Below, in pieces: positions 26,013 to 35,448 of a DNA stretch of 47,985 bases. The notes below the pieces were generated by a model. That model did not search any database, was not told where the DNA came from, and saw only the letters and a list, made by a program, of their open reading frames with translations. Each line of letters opens with the position of its first letter. Positions within the stretch are counted from its first letter, which is position 1. This DNA is from Verrucomicrobiota bacterium (GTDB taxonomy: Bacteria; Verrucomicrobiota; Verrucomicrobiia; Verrucomicrobiales; Akkermansiaceae), in the NCBI GenBank assembly GCA_026397725.1, contig JAPLUI010000087.1, positions 1 through 47,985 on the forward strand, given 5' to 3'. A program made the translations under genes and the position numbers.

Positions 26013-26699
26013 TCAGCCGGCGGTGGCGGTGAGGGCGTGGTGGAGTTCCTGTTTCAGCTTCGCCCGCGTCTCGGCGATCTGAGCGAGGAGCTTTTCGTAT
26101 TCGGGCAGGAGGTGGTCCACGTCGCCGGGGCCTTCGTCGGAGTTGTGCGGGTTCTTGAGGTCGAGGTTGAAGTTGCCGGCCTTGATGGTGTCGATGGAGA
26201 CGCGCCAGGCGCGTTCGGTTTCCTCGCGCTTGGAGTAATGGCCGTGTTTGTCGGGTTTGCCCCACCACGCCTTTTCCGCCTCGAACTCGGCGATGTTGAT
26301 GGGTTTGCCCTTGTTGTAACTCTTGGCGCCGGGTGGATAGTTCGATTCGATGCCATCCTCCTCCATGCCACCGAAGGGCGGATTGGTGGCGATGACATCC
26401 ACGCGCTCCTTCGGTCCCCAATCGCGCAAGGGGCGGGCGAGTGTGTTGCCATGGCGGACATTGGAGGGAACGTCGATGCCGTGGAGCAGGAGGTTGGTGA
26501 TGCAGCGGAGTTCCTTGGGGAGCGGAGATTTGTATTTGTCCCGGAGGAGGTCGAGTTCCTTTTCCCGGTCGTCGAAGATCTTGAGGAAGAACATCCAGCC
26601 AAGCTGTTCGAGGCGCTGGGCATCACCGTAGGTGCCGGCGTCCTTGCGCATGATTTTGGAATCAGTGCTCGACCAGATCTTGCATTCAGCCCGTTTCAC
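26013..26699 (-). pseudogene. hsdM: Type I DNA methylase HsdM with two internal deletions
   Basis: A 228-residue continuous frame (GTG at 26699) made of three joined pieces of an HsdM normally about 500 residues long. Piece 1: CKIWSSTDSKIMRKDAGT to KYKSPLPKELR (N-terminal helical domain). Piece 2 starts abruptly at CITNLLLHGIDVPSNVRHGN and includes the catalytic NPPFGG (about residue 105); the helical remainder and the SAM-binding DPACGTGGF motif are missing before it. Piece 3 begins at YPPGAKSYNKGKPINIAEFE after a second jump that removes the region following EEDGIES. Both joins keep frame (near 26505 and 26335). No SAM site, so no methylation. Confidence 0.85.
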
Positions 26700-26742
26700 A
26701 AGGGATTGATCGAGTTGGTCCGGTCATTGGCCGGGGTGGAAC

Positions 26743-27912
26743 CTATTTCCCGGGCTCGACGAACTCGCCCTTGGCATCCCTAACGGAATCGATGGAGGCG
26801 CCGTGGTAGGCGCGGGCGAGCACGGCGATGTTGCGATCGTCATCCTTCAACTCGCTGACCGGCCGTGACAGGATCCCCTCGAGCGGCACGAGTCCGCCAT
26901 CATTGCGCGGCACGGTGAAGCCGTAGAGCCCGAGGCCGGCCTGGAGCGCCTCCGGGACCACCTTGGTGGCGTCCTGCCCGTTCCAGCTCGCCAGGCAGGT
27001 GATGAGGCGGGTGTGCGGGCCGATCATCGCTTTCACGGCATCGATACTCTTCCTATCTCCGGCTTCGTTCATCAGCCAATCGGTTTCCTTGTACATGTCC
27101 GAATTGACGACCATGGGATGGTTGATTTGATTGCTGGTCAACCAAAGGATACACTGCGGGTTGGCGTCCTTGGCGGCCTTGCGGATCGCCTTCCAACAAC
27201 GGTCGAGTGCCTTGCGGCCGTATGCGCGGTATTGGGGCATGCCCCGGACCAGTTTGTCCTCACCGGGGAACGGCTCGCCCATGAGTTGCTGATAGAGTTT
27301 CTTCTCACACTCCAGCCACTTGCCCGCGGTGGAATTCCGTTCGGGCATCCACAGCCAGTCGATCATGAAGCCGTCGATGCCAGTCTTCTTCACCGCGTCG
27401 CCGATCGAGGCGGATAGATAGGCGAGGTATTCGTCGGTATAAGGAATGTGATAGGTGGTCGATGTGCCGTAGCTGAGGTCGGGATGGTCGGTGCCCCACT
27501 TCGGGTTGGCGGCGATGCAGAAATAGCCGAACACGAGCATGCCTTCCTGGTGGCCGAGTTTCACCACCTCGGGCAGGAAGTCGTGCTTGAGTTCCGGTTG
27601 TTCCGGCACCAAGCCATTCTGGTACCAGGCATAGCCGTTGGTGGAAACGCAGAAGGTCTGGATGACATTGGCCCCCATCGCCTTGTACCAGGCGACGTGC
27701 TGCGCCGGATCGGCACCGGCCCACGTGCCGGGCGTGGCGAACGGCTTGCGTTTGCGGTCGGTCGCCGCCCAGTTGAAGTCAAGGCAGTAGGCCTTGATGT
27801 CCTTGATCCCGGCGCTCTTCGGCACGGGCGTGGCGGGCGGTTCGGCGGCGGTGGCGGCGGTGGCGGTAAGTGCCGTGAGGATGAATGCGGATGCGATGGG
27901 TCGTGTTTTCAT
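26743..27912 (-). CDS. Secreted TIM-barrel glycoside hydrolase-like protein
   Basis: About 389 residues from the ATG at 27912, chosen for its signal peptide (MKTRPIASAFILTALTATAA); the open frame extends upstream without one. The sequence is a (beta/alpha)8-type protein: KAYCLDFNWAATDRKRKPFA at the start, VAWYKAMGANVIQTFCVST, GIDGFMIDWLWMPERN with a likely catalytic Asp/Glu neighbourhood, and RLITCLASWNGQDA near the end. It resembles hypothetical glycosidases of Lentisphaerae and Verrucomicrobia near the GH29/GH10-like barrels, but I cannot name the family. Intact; it neighbours the heme-propeller genes. Confidence 0.65.
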   Translation of the reverse strand: MKTRPIASAFILTALTATAATAAEPPATPVPKSAGIKDIKAYCLDFNWAATDRKRKPFATPGTWAGADPAQHVAWYKAMGANVIQTFCVSTNGYAWYQNGLVPEQPELKHDFLPEVVKLGHQEGMLVFGYFCIAANPKWGTDHPDLSYGTSTTYHIPYTDEYLAYLSASIGDAVKKTGIDGFMIDWLWMPERNSTAGKWLECEKKLYQQLMGEPFPGEDKLVRGMPQYRAYGRKALDRCWKAIRKAAKDANPQCILWLTSNQINHPMVVNSDMYKETDWLMNEAGDRKSIDAVKAMIGPHTRLITCLASWNGQDATKVVPEALQAGLGLYGFTVPRNDGGLVPLEGILSRPVSELKDDDRNIAVLARAYHGASIDSVRDAKGEFVEPGK

Positions 27913-28009
27913 GTTGGCGCGTTCGCTTTCCGGGTATGGCTTCTTTCCTTGTTCTGAATGAGCCTCATCGTCTTTCTCATTTGCCTCCAGGTCGCCTGCC
28001 AATTTCTGT

Positions 28010-31000
28010 CTAGCGTTCCAAGTGTCTGCCGCCGACCCGGAAGAACCGCCGTCCGGCGGTGCCCAATGGCAGTTCGACAACATTCGCTGGAGGCGAGGCC
28101 GCAATGCTGTTAGAGACTTCAACCCAATTCAACAGATCGCTGCTGCTGGAGATCGTGTAGGCACACTTTTCGGCGCTTTGCCACTGGATTCGCAGGCGAT
28201 CCGGCGCTGGGTAGTCAAAGGACAATATCTTCAGGCAGGAATCGGCACTGGTCGGGTCGGTGCCGCTCACGTACTCGTCCAGGTTACAGACACCATCGCC
28301 GTCCCAATCCTCGAAGGGGCCGCCGCCGGGCACCTTGGTCCCGCCAAAGTACTTGATTTCCCAACTGTCGGCCATGCCATTGCCGTTCAGGTCGATGAGG
28401 GATCGCGTGTCAAATGCACCCGTAAGATGCGAGGAGACCAAGCCCAGCGCATTGGTGGCGAAAACCCGGTAGTAGAGGACCTGGCCCGGGACCAGCCCAC
28501 TAAGGGTGGACGTGAAGGCCCCGGGTCCGGACCATCCAACGACCTGCAAGTGCTGCCAGAGATTCGGGTCATCCCCCGCATCCGTCGTGCCCCACGCGAT
28601 CAGCACGTCGGCCGGTTGATTACCGGCTGAATACAGCACGGCACCATTGATGTTAGCCGACACGCCATCAACGCCGGTGGGCACCCCGTTGGCTACGGCC
28701 AAGAGCGGCTGGGAATCGTAAACCTTGCCGCCGGCGGCCACTGCCGCCCGGTTCATCATCTCGCGGCTCAGCCGGTCCTGGTATTTGTTCTCGCGCCAGA
28801 TATCCACCGCGCATTGAAGCGTGCAGTTGGCCATGTCTTCGCGCGGCATCGCGGCGAGGGCGGCCAGGCCCTTTTGGACGAGGGCCAGAGCCTGCGTGTA
28901 GGGGTTGCCAGTCAGGCCGGAGAGACAGGGGCTCATTGAAGGCCGGTCGAAGGAGATTTGCTCCCCCAGGCCCTTGATATTGTACACATCCACCCCGGTC
29001 AGAGTGCGCAGCGAGGTCAGATCGGTATCATTGAGCGGAGAACGCCCACCGGCGTTGTCAGGATAATTCGCGGCATAGCTCGGGTAATACACGGCGTTCA
29101 AATCCACCCAGGTCACGATCCGATCATATTCGGCAGGAGAGAGGGTCACGCTGTGGTGGCCGGCCTGGAGCGCCTGCACCAGCAGGCTGGCGTGAGAACC
29201 CCAGGACCGGGCCTGTTGAATGGCCGCCGGCCCGGCGCCAATGGCTCCGGTATATCCCTTGCGCCACAGGTCGGCGTAGGAAGCGTTGAAATACACGCCC
29301 TTATCGCCGGCCAGCACGACGCTGGCCGCGCCGCTCCCGCCGTAGTCATGGCAGGCCATGCACTTGGCGTCAAAGACGGGCTGCACCTCTGCCAGGTAAT
29401 TGAACATCTTGGGCGGCTGCCCCTCCCACCCTTGGAGAGTGTCCGGGTTCCGCTGGAAGGCGCTCGGCATGAGTGAGCCGGTGAAATGGGGCGCAAGCCC
29501 GCGATCTTCATGGCAGCCAACGCAGCCCTGGCTTTCGCCGGCTTGAAAGATCGTGCCGGACCGCATGGACTGAATCATCATGCCGTTGGTGTCCAGCAAT
29601 TGGAAGAAGACGAACCGGTCTGCCGGCACCATGAAGTGGGCCGAACCGTCCGGATCCACCGGCACCGTGCCAAGGATGCGCTTGGTTTCGAAACTGTCCC
29701 AGTTCACCCCGGGCGCCTCGATCCCTTGGGCATTCCAGGCCTGGCTGCTGTAATAGCGTTTCTCCGGGGATTCCACCACGCGCAGGTACTTGACATCGCC
29801 CCGCGTCACGCCGGCCATGTGGGTGCCCTTGTAAACGTCCATGATATAAACACGGCTGTCGGAATTGTCGTACTTGCGCGGCACGGTCACCGTGTTAGGG
29901 CGTGGATGCGCCGTCAGCGGCATGGGATCGAAACAGCCCACGCTCCCGCTTCCCTCGTCGTAAACCGGGGTCTCGCTGCCGTCCTGAGCGTCAAGCAGGT
30001 AGATCGCCATATGCTCGCCAGCCACTTGCCGCGAGCAAAGGAAGTAGCGCCCTCCCACCCCGGTGGTCGGGTCCACCAAGGGATAAGGATCCTCGTGCTT
30101 CGGGCTCGTGCTGGCAAAAGTGTCAAAGTCATAGCTGACGAAGTTGTTCACGTGAACCCAGCTCTCAAGCCCGGCAGGCCAGATCCGCACCACGGCATCC
30201 GGACCGTCAAGTGCCAAGCGGTGGTCCAGCAGCGCGATCGCGCCCCAGGGCCGATCATGGCACGCCACGAAGTTGCAGACCACGTACGGCGTCCCTGGCA
30301 CAGCATGTCCATCCAACACAGCGCCCGGGCTGCTGGTGTTGTTGCCATAATACACGGCGTGGCCCGTGCCTTCCGGGTCCACCGTCCACAAGCCTTGTGC
30401 GTCGCCGAAGTTCCGGTCCACGTATTCCCACCGATAATAGAGGACCCGCCCGTCCGGCATGAGGCTGGGGTGTCCCTCGAAGAGAGTGCTCTTGGCGATT
30501 TGCACCACGTTGGCGCCATCGGCTTCCATGCGATACAGGTTGTGCGACAAGTGCTTGTTGCACATCACATACTTCGGTTCGCGGCCGGAGACGAATACGA
30601 TGCGGTCATCCGCCAGGTATATCGGGTCGAAATCATCCACCCCCGCCAGAGCGGTCAATTGCTTAAGCCCGCTGCCATCCACGTTGATTTCCCAGATATG
30701 ATAGCTTTCGGCGGCGCTCTTGCGCCAGGCGAACACGACTCGTTGCCCGGTGAAATGAACGTCGGGGTCACGGATCACGCCGTCAGGCCCCGCGTTGAGC
30801 AAAGTTTGCGCTACGCCCGTGGCCGGATCGAGTATCTTGAGTGCCGCGCCACCCCCGCCCGTGTAGGCGCCGGTGTTATACTCATAAGGCGCAGAGGGGA
30901 ACATGGTGTGGGTGTTGTGGTGGTCCGGCAGGTACTGTTTGCGCACCACGAACAGGATCGGCTGGTTGGTGACGGCAACCGGCAGCGCCGCCTGCAGGCT

Positions 31001-31045
31001 GACACTCGGCAGCAATAGACCCAGGACCAACCCGGCCGCCCGCAT
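28010..31045 (-). CDS. Secreted beta-propeller protein with c-type heme motifs (HzsA-related type)
   Basis: About 1011 residues from the ATG at 31045, which starts a signal peptide (MRAAGLVLGLLLPSVSLQA) 34 nt after the stop of the upstream gene. The N-terminal half is a TolB/PD40-like propeller (YHIWEINVDGSGLKQLTAL, VVQIAKSTLFEGHPSLMPDG). Two c-type heme sites follow, GCVGCHEDRG at about 520 and CMACHDYGG at about 570, in the arrangement of the planctomycete/Verrucomicrobia HzsA-like middle domain. A fibronectin-like part, a DLNGNGMADSWEIKYFG linker (dockerin-like, common in this phylum) and a C-terminal beta-sandwich end the chain. It should be exported and hemylated by the c-type maturation system. 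Redox partner and substrate are unknown. Confidence 0.75.
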   Translation of the reverse strand: MRAAGLVLGLLLPSVSLQAALPVAVTNQPILFVVRKQYLPDHHNTHTMFPSAPYEYNTGAYTGGGGAALKILDPATGVAQTLLNAGPDGVIRDPDVHFTGQRVVFAWRKSAAESYHIWEINVDGSGLKQLTALAGVDDFDPIYLADDRIVFVSGREPKYVMCNKHLSHNLYRMEADGANVVQIAKSTLFEGHPSLMPDGRVLYYRWEYVDRNFGDAQGLWTVDPEGTGHAVYYGNNTSSPGAVLDGHAVPGTPYVVCNFVACHDRPWGAIALLDHRLALDGPDAVVRIWPAGLESWVHVNNFVSYDFDTFASTSPKHEDPYPLVDPTTGVGGRYFLCSRQVAGEHMAIYLLDAQDGSETPVYDEGSGSVGCFDPMPLTAHPRPNTVTVPRKYDNSDSRVYIMDVYKGTHMAGVTRGDVKYLRVVESPEKRYYSSQAWNAQGIEAPGVNWDSFETKRILGTVPVDPDGSAHFMVPADRFVFFQLLDTNGMMIQSMRSGTIFQAGESQGCVGCHEDRGLAPHFTGSLMPSAFQRNPDTLQGWEGQPPKMFNYLAEVQPVFDAKCMACHDYGGSGAASVVLAGDKGVYFNASYADLWRKGYTGAIGAGPAAIQQARSWGSHASLLVQALQAGHHSVTLSPAEYDRIVTWVDLNAVYYPSYAANYPDNAGGRSPLNDTDLTSLRTLTGVDVYNIKGLGEQISFDRPSMSPCLSGLTGNPYTQALALVQKGLAALAAMPREDMANCTLQCAVDIWRENKYQDRLSREMMNRAAVAAGGKVYDSQPLLAVANGVPTGVDGVSANINGAVLYSAGNQPADVLIAWGTTDAGDDPNLWQHLQVVGWSGPGAFTSTLSGLVPGQVLYYRVFATNALGLVSSHLTGAFDTRSLIDLNGNGMADSWEIKYFGGTKVPGGGPFEDWDGDGVCNLDEYVSGTDPTSADSCLKILSFDYPAPDRLRIQWQSAEKCAYTISSSSDLLNWVEVSNSIAASPPANVVELPLGTAGRRFFRVGGRHLER

Positions 31046-31079
31046 GACGGAGCCACCACGATAGGCATCGCGCAGATTC

Positions 31080-34000
31080 TCAGAGTGACAGTACATAGGC
31101 AGTCAGGTCATCAATTTCGGAGTCGGTGAGGCCGGCCACTCGCGCGGCGTGGACAGTGGTGATCACTTCGCGCACGGTGGCCGCCCGGCCGTCGTGCAAA
31201 TAGGGCGCCGTGCGCCACACCTCGCGCAGCGTCGGCGTGTCATAGGCCATCCCTGCCTCCCGGCCGGTGCCCGTGCCAATGTCGTGCTTCCGCTGGTCGG
31301 TCAGATATGGGCCGGTATGACATTGCACGCACCCACGAGTCTGGAAGTGCGTTTGGCCTCGGGCGGCTGAAGCGCTCAAGGCGCCGTTTGCCAAATACGG
31401 GCTGGGCACCGGGGTGAGGGCGGCCAGATACGCGTCAATCGTCTGGGCCAAGGTCTCAGGCTGGCTGGTGAATTCGATGTATTTGAGTCCGGACCGGACC
31501 GCGACCTGCGCATTGGCGCGGATGCCTGTCACCATCACTGGCGGGGTTTGCATCGAGTAGAGATGGCTCTTGGTGTTCTTGGGGCTGCCAAAGCCGTCGT
31601 TTATCAAATCCCAGTTCAGCGAATCGGCCCGCGCGTCGGGATGGCAGCTTGCGCAGCTTTGCCACTGCTGCAGGCAAAGCGTCGCATCGTTGTAGTTCCG
31701 TTCGCCCAGACGCGCGTCCACGACCGGCTTTTGCCAACCCAACAAGATCTCTTTGGCACTGTTTTCCTGACCTGGAACAAGGCTCACCGCACCGACCGAA
31801 TCGCTGAAATACTCGGCTGTGTATAGCTGTGTCCCCGCCAATGCGATCCCGTGGGGGCCGTTGCCCTTGAGCGGCAGACGGCGCCGCAAACCGGCCATGA
31901 AAGTGAGGTCCTGCGGCGCATCCTCCCCGGCATTCTGCAAGCGGGTCAGGAGCGCGGCCCGGTCAATCACGCTGATCTCATGGGTTCCGGCGTGGGCCAC
32001 GCACAGGTATTGGCCGTCGGCGGTACACGCCACACCCCAGGGGTTGGCTGCGCCGAGATCCAGATCGTCGAGCAGGACGGTGTTGATGAGCGTGGCGGCG
32101 GCGGCGTCGATGACGCTCAGCCCGGCCGTGTTCATCCACCCGCGCGTCACCTGCGTCGTCGGGGCGTAAAAGCGCGATAGCAGGTGGGTGACAAAGACCC
32201 GCGCACCGTCCGGAGACACACACAGCCCGCGCAGCGAATGCGCCCCCACGGGCAGCCGGACGGTGGCGGCGAGCGCGTTGGTGGTGGTGTCAATGACGCT
32301 GACCACGGCGGCGATCGCGGTACTGGCGGCCGGACCCGTAGGCAACAAGTTGGCGACGAAGAGCCGGCGGCCGTCGGGCGTCAGCGCCGCCGCGTGGGGC
32401 TCACGGTCCACCCGTATCCGCTCCAGGGTTTCGCCCGTGGCGATGGCAACGACCGAGACATCGTCATTGAAGCGGTTGCACACATAAAGCCGGGTGCCGT
32501 CGGGGCTGACCACCGGCGACATCGGGGTATGGCCCACACTGATCGTCTGCAGCAAGTCTCCGGTCAGGGCGTTAAGCACGAACACCTTGCCTGCCGCGAC
32601 GCCGGCGGCAACATACAGCCGTGTGCCGTCCGGGCTGAGGGCCAGGCCGTTCGGCGCATCCGGCACGGCAAAGGTCTGCCACAACATTTCCGCACTCAGG
32701 TTCACCACCGCCACCCGAGACGCGGTTTGCTCCGCCACATAAAGGCGGGCGCGGGTGGCATCCACCACCAGCGCGCCAGGTGAAAGATAGTTCGCGCGGC
32801 TGTCGTCCAGGACCAATCCGATGGCCTGGGTTGCGGTCAGCACCGCATTCTGGGCGTTGGTGAGATCCAGCAGGAAGTAGCGGTCGCTTCGCGGCACCGT
32901 GTTGCCGTTGACGATGACATCAATGAACAACTGCGTTTGGCCTGGCAAGAACGTGGCCGTCCCGGAAATCGCCTGAAAGTCCGAAGGGGACGCTGTCCTC
33001 AATTCGTAATCGAAGGAGACGCTGTCCGGGTAGGCCGCTGACAAAGTGGCGACGAAGCGCATAGGCGTCTGCCCGCTCTGGCCTGCCACCACCTGGGCGC
33101 CAGACACTGACAAGAGAGGGGCAAACGCCGCGAAGGACTGAACTCCGGACCAGGATTCGCCATAACTGTTCGTCGCGCGGCAGCGGTAATAGTAAGGCGT
33201 CTGCAAATTCAAGCCGGTAACAGGTGTGGAGAAGCTGCCAGTTCCGCGCACCCCCAGCGCAACGCGGTGGCCCCACCCGTCAAAATTCTTGCCGGCATCA
33301 GTCTCGCCCCAGCAAAGCCAGACGCTCGCCGGGGCCGCGCCGGTGCTGACCATGGTTCCGGTCAGGGTGGCGGAGGTGGCCAGCAGGTTCGTTGCGCCTA
33401 ACGGATTGGTCACCCACGGCAGATTGGGCTGCGTCGGCATCACCGCGCCGAAGCTGCAAAAGGCCCCGTTGGCCACAGTGTCCCGCTCGGCCTGAATCCA
33501 GTTCGCCGACCGCGCCACCGCCGAAACCCGCACCTCATCCAGAGCGCCGTAGAAATACTCCCCCAGGGGGCTGGTGTCCCGGCCGCCGATGCGGGCGTTG
33601 CGGCTCGTCGCCTGAAGATTGCCGGTCTTGGGAGTTGAACCGGTCTGCACGCCATTGACATAAAGCCGGATGGAACTGCCGTCGTAGGTTGCCGCCACAT
33701 GCTGCCATTGTCCGACCGTCAGGGCTCCGCCGGTGACGGTGGTGCCATCCAGACGGCAATGCAGCACGGCCGGTAGGGCGTAGAGTATCCAGGCATAATA
33801 AGGGTCGGTGTGGGTGGAATGGTAAGACTTCCCGATAATGGTGTTGCCGGTAAGCTGGCTCGGGTTGATCCACGCTGAAAGAGTAAGCTGATTATTCGTC
33901 ACATTCAGGGAGGCGCTGTTGCCGCAATCAATAAAGTCCGTGCCGTCGAATGTGCGCCCCTGGCCCACCCTGCCCGCACCGGATACCGTGCCGTTGTTGG

Positions 34001-35288
34001 TCCCGTCATTGGCATTGGTGGTGGCATCCGCAAAGCTGCCCGTCAGGTGCCACACTCCGCGGAAGCTTGGGTCCCAAACCTGGTTGGTGGCCGCCGGGGC
34101 GGGTGCCGCCGGGTTGCCCCAGTAGGCGCGAACCACGGTGCTTGAAGTGAGGCTCGGCACCCGCACCCAGACCTCGGAAACGCCGTTGGGATCCCACGAC
34201 TCGATTTCATGCGCCAGGACCACGGTGTTGTTGGCGTCCGTGAAGCGCAGGTCGCGGCCTCCGCTCTGCAAATCCGCGTAGGCGAAGCCGCTGAGCGCCG
34301 CCGGATCCAGCCTGACCAGCAGCGGGAAGTCGGTGAGCGCAGTTGTGCCAGCGTAGCCCGCGGTCTGGATCGCCACGCTTTGGCTCCAGCTCGTCGTGTC
34401 CACGCCCTGCGTACCGCTGTCCGGTAGCGGCGTGACCGTGACGCGATACGTCGTCGAGGAACCGTCGTGGCCGGTCACGACATAATCCCGTGGCGTGGTG
34501 AAGTCCCGGCTGCTGCCGGAAACCGGAGCGGCGGTGGCCAGTGGCGACACCGTGAAGGTGGGCGCGAGGTTCGTGAGCGCGGTGCCGAAGGGCACGGTCA
34601 TGGCAATGGTCCTGGCGGACTGGTTGATGACGGCTGAGCCATGGCCCGGGAAATCAAAGGTCAGGATCTCCGCTGGTGCCGCCACCATGTCGAATGCAAA
34701 ACCGGTGGCGCTGCGAGGGACTCCAGCGCAGCCCACGGTCACCGTGACATCTCCGCTTCCCGCCGCGACGTCATACACGTGATAGTGCAGTCCGTTCGCG
34801 GCATGCGCGGCGTTCTGAGTCGCGTTCACGCCGTCGTTGACCGTGGTGGTGTGGGTCACATTCTCGCCGTCGCCGCTCGCGACGAGTATTGTCAACCGGA
34901 AGGGCCCGGTGGCGTTACGATGGATCGTGAAGGTACCCGGGTTGCTCCCGTTGGCCAGGAGTGGGACACTCGTCAGTGCGTTGCCGTTGTCGGGATCCTG
35001 CATCTGCCCGAAATTGCCGTTGCCGGACCACATGCCATAGGTTCCACGCGTGATCGAGGTGATGGCGGCCGGGAGATGTGCCTGGTCGGCTGAGCCGTTG
35101 TAGCCGGCGAGGTATATTCCATCGGCAGCATTGAGCCCGTAGATGAGGTAACCATCCGCTCCGTACTCAGTGCTGCCGTTGAGGCCAAGCGCGGCGGCGG
35201 TCCGCCAATTAGGGCCGGTGGTGGTGTCCACGCCCACACTCGTGGCCGCCTGAACGCCAGTCGCCCCCATGATCGCCATTGCCGCCAC
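31080..35288 (-). CDS. Giant secreted protein: LamG, YVTN propeller and di-heme peroxidase-like domain
   Basis: A 1402-residue mosaic. Domain order, approximate: signal peptide; a 190-residue N-terminal domain shared with the gene at 35449-39726 (GVDTTTGPNWRTAAALGLNG to FAFDM); a DUF2341-like part at 315-400 (DFPLLVRLDPAALSGFAYAD); LamG/concanavalin-type at 420-600 (GNTIIGKSYHSTHTDPYYAW); Calx-beta-like at 720-830; a YVTN-type propeller at 845-1180 (LALSPDGTRLYVAAGVAAGK); and a MauG/cytochrome c peroxidase-like end with CASCH at about 1211 and CVQCH at about 1321 followed by KHDIGTG. The combination suggests surface-attached oxidation chemistry. It precedes the second heme-propeller gene by 34 nt and is likely co-transcribed. 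Confidence 0.78.
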   Translation of the reverse strand: MAAMAIMGATGVQAATSVGVDTTTGPNWRTAAALGLNGSTEYGADGYLIYGLNAADGIYLAGYNGSADQAHLPAAITSITRGTYGMWSGNGNFGQMQDPDNGNALTSVPLLANGSNPGTFTIHRNATGPFRLTILVASGDGENVTHTTTVNDGVNATQNAAHAANGLHYHVYDVAAGSGDVTVTVGCAGVPRSATGFAFDMVAAPAEILTFDFPGHGSAVINQSARTIAMTVPFGTALTNLAPTFTVSPLATAAPVSGSSRDFTTPRDYVVTGHDGSSTTYRVTVTPLPDSGTQGVDTTSWSQSVAIQTAGYAGTTALTDFPLLVRLDPAALSGFAYADLQSGGRDLRFTDANNTVVLAHEIESWDPNGVSEVWVRVPSLTSSTVVRAYWGNPAAPAPAATNQVWDPSFRGVWHLTGSFADATTNANDGTNNGTVSGAGRVGQGRTFDGTDFIDCGNSASLNVTNNQLTLSAWINPSQLTGNTIIGKSYHSTHTDPYYAWILYALPAVLHCRLDGTTVTGGALTVGQWQHVAATYDGSSIRLYVNGVQTGSTPKTGNLQATSRNARIGGRDTSPLGEYFYGALDEVRVSAVARSANWIQAERDTVANGAFCSFGAVMPTQPNLPWVTNPLGATNLLATSATLTGTMVSTGAAPASVWLCWGETDAGKNFDGWGHRVALGVRGTGSFSTPVTGLNLQTPYYYRCRATNSYGESWSGVQSFAAFAPLLSVSGAQVVAGQSGQTPMRFVATLSAAYPDSVSFDYELRTASPSDFQAISGTATFLPGQTQLFIDVIVNGNTVPRSDRYFLLDLTNAQNAVLTATQAIGLVLDDSRANYLSPGALVVDATRARLYVAEQTASRVAVVNLSAEMLWQTFAVPDAPNGLALSPDGTRLYVAAGVAAGKVFVLNALTGDLLQTISVGHTPMSPVVSPDGTRLYVCNRFNDDVSVVAIATGETLERIRVDREPHAAALTPDGRRLFVANLLPTGPAASTAIAAVVSVIDTTTNALAATVRLPVGAHSLRGLCVSPDGARVFVTHLLSRFYAPTTQVTRGWMNTAGLSVIDAAAATLINTVLLDDLDLGAANPWGVACTADGQYLCVAHAGTHEISVIDRAALLTRLQNAGEDAPQDLTFMAGLRRRLPLKGNGPHGIALAGTQLYTAEYFSDSVGAVSLVPGQENSAKEILLGWQKPVVDARLGERNYNDATLCLQQWQSCASCHPDARADSLNWDLINDGFGSPKNTKSHLYSMQTPPVMVTGIRANAQVAVRSGLKYIEFTSQPETLAQTIDAYLAALTPVPSPYLANGALSASAARGQTHFQTRGCVQCHTGPYLTDQRKHDIGTGTGREAGMAYDTPTLREVWRTAPYLHDGRAATVREVITTVHAARVAGLTDSEIDDLTAYVLSL

Positions 35289-35448
35289 CAGGGCGGCGCC
35301 GCGTGCGAAGGGTGTGAAAATCCGTTTTTCTAACGGATCTGGATGAGGTTGGGTTTTTATGGGGTGTTTGGTTTGTTAGGGATGGATGATGAATTGTCAG
35401 GGGGTCACGATTTGATGATCGGAGAAGCGGCGGGAGGCAGGGCTCGGC

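Noticed and set aside
29486..31018. 510-codon plus-strand frame
   Set aside because: Antisense to the heme-propeller gene, which has recognised motifs (CXXCH, propeller repeats).
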